DNA from: Planctomycetota bacterium
GTDB taxonomy: Bacteria > Planctomycetota > UBA1135 > GCA-002686595
Length of the DNA stretch: 6,268 nucleotides
Direction: 5' to 3'
Assembly (NCBI GenBank): GCA_011524785.1
Contig: WTJQ01000026.1
Location: 9,889-16,156, forward strand
In this document: piece by piece, positions 4,558-6,268 of the stretch
Layout of the letters: every line of letters begins with the position of its first letter
How positions within the stretch are numbered: position 1 is the first letter of the stretch
Notes under the pieces: model-generated
What the model was told of the DNA's origin: nothing
What the model saw: only the letters and a program-made list of their open reading frames with translations
Databases searched by the model: none
Program-made: the position numbers and the translations under genes

Positions 4558-6268
4558 ATGCGTCGCGCCCCTCTGCTGACCGTCCTCGCCGCCATCGGCT
4601 TCGGCCACTCGGCCGTCCAGCTGGGCGGTCCCCGGCCCCGTGCGCTCGTGCTGGAGCTGCACGCCCTGGAGGCGGTGCGGGATCCGCTGCCCTTCTTCGC
4701 CCAGCTCACCGTGCACCACCCCGGCGAGGTGGCCGGCGACCTCGAGCTCGAGGAGCTGAGGGTCGAGGCCGACGGCGAGGTGCTCTGGATCGAGCCGCTC
4801 GGGCTGACCCTCCAGGGGGACCCCGAGTACGGCCGGCTGCAGTCGCTGATCGAGCGGCTGCCCGCGGAGCTCGCCTGCCGCCATGGCGCGGGCGCTCACA
4901 ACGGGCACGACCCGGCGACGGCCCACCACGACCACGCGGGGCACGAGCGGGTCTACAGCCTGCCCGGCGAGCCCCTGATGACCATGGCCGAGGGCCTCGA
5001 CGCGATCGAGACCCTGCCGCGCCGGATCCTGGCGATGCAGGAGGACATGGGCAACGGCGGCCCGGTGTCGTTCGTCCAGCCGAGCTTCCTGCTCCCCGCC
5101 GACCAGATGCTCGCCCAGGACGCTCCCGCGGGCGCCGAGGTCGACTACCGCATCGTGCTGCGCTACCGCACGGCTGGCGGGAGCGTCGAGGAGGCGGTGG
5201 TCGAGCGCTCCCTGGTGCGGCTCGCGCCGCTGATGGGGCTGCCGGGCGGGAGCCAGCTGACGGGCGGCGGCCTGTCGATCTGGGACGGCGACCTGCACGT
5301 GCACTCCTGCCACGGCGAGGCGGCGGGCGCCTGCGCCCCCTCCGACAACTGCACGGCCGAGAGCTTCCAGCTGTCCGGCTCCTTCAGCTACGCGGAGCTC
5401 AAGACCCAGTACCAGGCCCTCGGCATGGACTGGTTCACCTCCACCGACCACAGCTACTGCGTCGACACGGACGCGGAGTACGCGGCCGTCGTCTCCGAGT
5501 GCGCCGCGATCACCGACGGGAGCTTCCTCGCGATCCCCGACATGGAGCTCTCGAGCGAGGAGGAGGGGCCCCAGGTGGGCTCCGACGTCGGGGACCTGCT
5601 GTGCCTCCTCGGCCCCTCGGCCAACCACATGGGGGCCCACGGGATCAGCAGCCGGATCTACGGCGGGGACAGCGGGCTGCTCGGCTTCTGCAACGGCCTC
5701 TTCTCCGACGCCCTGAACGGCTTCCAGGCGAACATCGGGGAGGTCAACGCCCAGGGCGGCTACGCCATCGCCAACCACCCCGACGGCGGGAGCTTCGGGT
5801 GGAACAGCCGGGCGCTGACCGTCGGCCAGGAGGCCGGCGGCCTGCACGGGGTCGAGGTCTGGAACGGCAGCCTGGTCACGGGGCAGGGCGGCAACGTCGG
5901 GGCCTGGGTCGACTGGATGCTGGACGGTCGGCGGCTGTACGGGTACTCGGGCAGTGACACCCACGACGAGGCCTTCGACTTCGGCGCCAACCGCGCCGTC
6001 GTGGACGGGCCGCTGACCATCGCCGGCGTCGAGGGCGCGCTCCGCGCGGGCCGCTGCTTCATGTCGAACGGCCCCGCGCTCGTCATCGAGGCCGACCTGG
6101 GCGGCGTCACGATCCCCATGGGCTCGGTCCAGTCCGTGCCGAGCTCCCCGCCGGCGCAGCCGGTGCGCGCTCGCGCGCTGCTGAACACCGGCCTCGCCGG
6201 GACGGTGACGCTGTTCGCCGGCGCCGTGGGGGACTCCTCCGAGACCGTCCTGCTCACGCAGTCCGTCG
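4558..6268 (+). CDS. Exported CehA/McbA-family PHP metallohydrolase (3' end outside window)
   Basis: The frame is open from ATG 4558 to the window end, giving 570 codons with no stop. Residues 1-20 resemble a signal peptide (MRRAPLLTVLAAIGFGHSA). Residues 20-240 form an N-terminal region of unknown fold, with a His-rich insert at 107-130. The PHP domain then shows DLHVHS (245-250), STDHS (295-299), Glu330 in PDMELSSEE, NHPDGG with His407, and GSDTHDE with Asp467 and His469. These are the metal ligands expected of PHP phosphoesterase-like hydrolases. CFMSNGPAL (500-508) is typical of the CehA/McbA group, named for carbaryl hydrolases, although most members have unknown substrates. Several cysteines (251, 259, 265) follow the first motif and may form disulfides in the exported protein. 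It should hydrolyse an ester or phosphoester outside the cytoplasm; the actual substrate cannot be inferred. Confidence 0.9.
   Translation, partial: MRRAPLLTVLAAIGFGHSAVQLGGPRPRALVLELHALEAVRDPLPFFAQLTVHHPGEVAGDLELEELRVEADGEVLWIEPLGLTLQGDPEYGRLQSLIERLPAELACRHGAGAHNGHDPATAHHDHAGHERVYSLPGEPLMTMAEGLDAIETLPRRILAMQEDMGNGGPVSFVQPSFLLPADQMLAQDAPAGAEVDYRIVLRYRTAGGSVEEAVVERSLVRLAPLMGLPGGSQLTGGGLSIWDGDLHVHSCHGEAAGACAPSDNCTAESFQLSGSFSYAELKTQYQALGMDWFTSTDHSYCVDTDAEYAAVVSECAAITDGSFLAIPDMELSSEEEGPQVGSDVGDLLCLLGPSANHMGAHGISSRIYGGDSGLLGFCNGLFSDALNGFQANIGEVNAQGGYAIANHPDGGSFGWNSRALTVGQEAGGLHGVEVWNGSLVTGQGGNVGAWVDWMLDGRRLYGYSGSDTHDEAFDFGANRAVVDGPLTIAGVEGALRAGRCFMSNGPALVIEADLGGVTIPMGSVQSVPSSPPAQPVRARALLNTGLAGTVTLFAGAVGDSSETVLLTQSV
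4876..4947 (+). other. Histidine-rich insert in the N-terminal region of the PHP hydrolase
   Basis: Residues 107-130 contain Cys107 and seven histidines (109, 114, 117, 123, 124, 126, 129), including the cluster HHDHAGH. It lies outside the PHP catalytic motifs. Such clusters often bind zinc, copper or nickel, so metal capture or supply to the active site is plausible but unproven. Confidence 0.7.

Noticed and set aside
4384..5964. Minus-strand open frame of 526 codons opposite the exonuclease and PHP hydrolase
   Set aside because: It is antisense to two genes with clear catalytic motifs, and its composition (Val/Ala/Gln/His/Arg-rich, repetitive) is that of an antisense shadow.

Overview
This window is very GC-rich DNA (roughly 70% by eye, with third codon positions almost all G or C). 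It comes from a bacterium that exports large modular proteins. A secreted matrixin with TIG repeats and a Gly-Cys C-terminal anchor, next to a CehA/McbA-type PHP hydrolase, fits a high-GC planctomycete or myxobacterium-like lineage. That placement is inference from protein style, not from a marker gene. I see no rRNA, tRNA, CRISPR array, insertion sequence or phage gene.

Layout, left to right. Positions 1-405 (+) are the 3' end of a gene whose product ends in a leucine-heptad coiled coil and a strongly basic tail. Positions 406-491 hold a long imperfect hairpin between this gene and a small convergent gene of unknown function (492-806, -). Positions 807-969 form a divergent intergenic region with two short inverted repeats. 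A two-gene translationally coupled unit follows (+): a small exported protein (970-1539) and a 730-residue exported zinc metalloprotease of the matrixin type (1539-3731). The protease carries a carboxypeptidase-regulatory-like domain, an Ig-like segment, three IPT/TIG domains and a C-terminal GGGCG-transmembrane-Arg sorting signal. Next come a stand-alone PolB-type 3'-5' exonuclease (3791-4498, +) and the 5' part of an exported CehA/McbA-family PHP metallohydrolase (4558 to the window end, +).

The two genes at 970-3731 almost certainly work together at the cell surface or outside the cell. The exonuclease and the PHP hydrolase are unrelated in function, but each is preceded by nearly the same 20-base block (17 of 20 identical, no gaps) ending directly at its ATG. 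The only two CTAG tetranucleotides I found in the window lie in these blocks. I read them as compact promoters for leaderless or very short-leader mRNAs, so each of these genes probably has its own promoter. A similar TAGGTT element precedes the GTG of the minus-strand gene.

I did not find a clearly new multi-gene system. The best candidates for follow-up are the shared start-proximal promoter block, the matrixin without a propeptide coupled to an uncharacterised exported partner, its sorting signal, and the histidine-rich insert in the PHP hydrolase.
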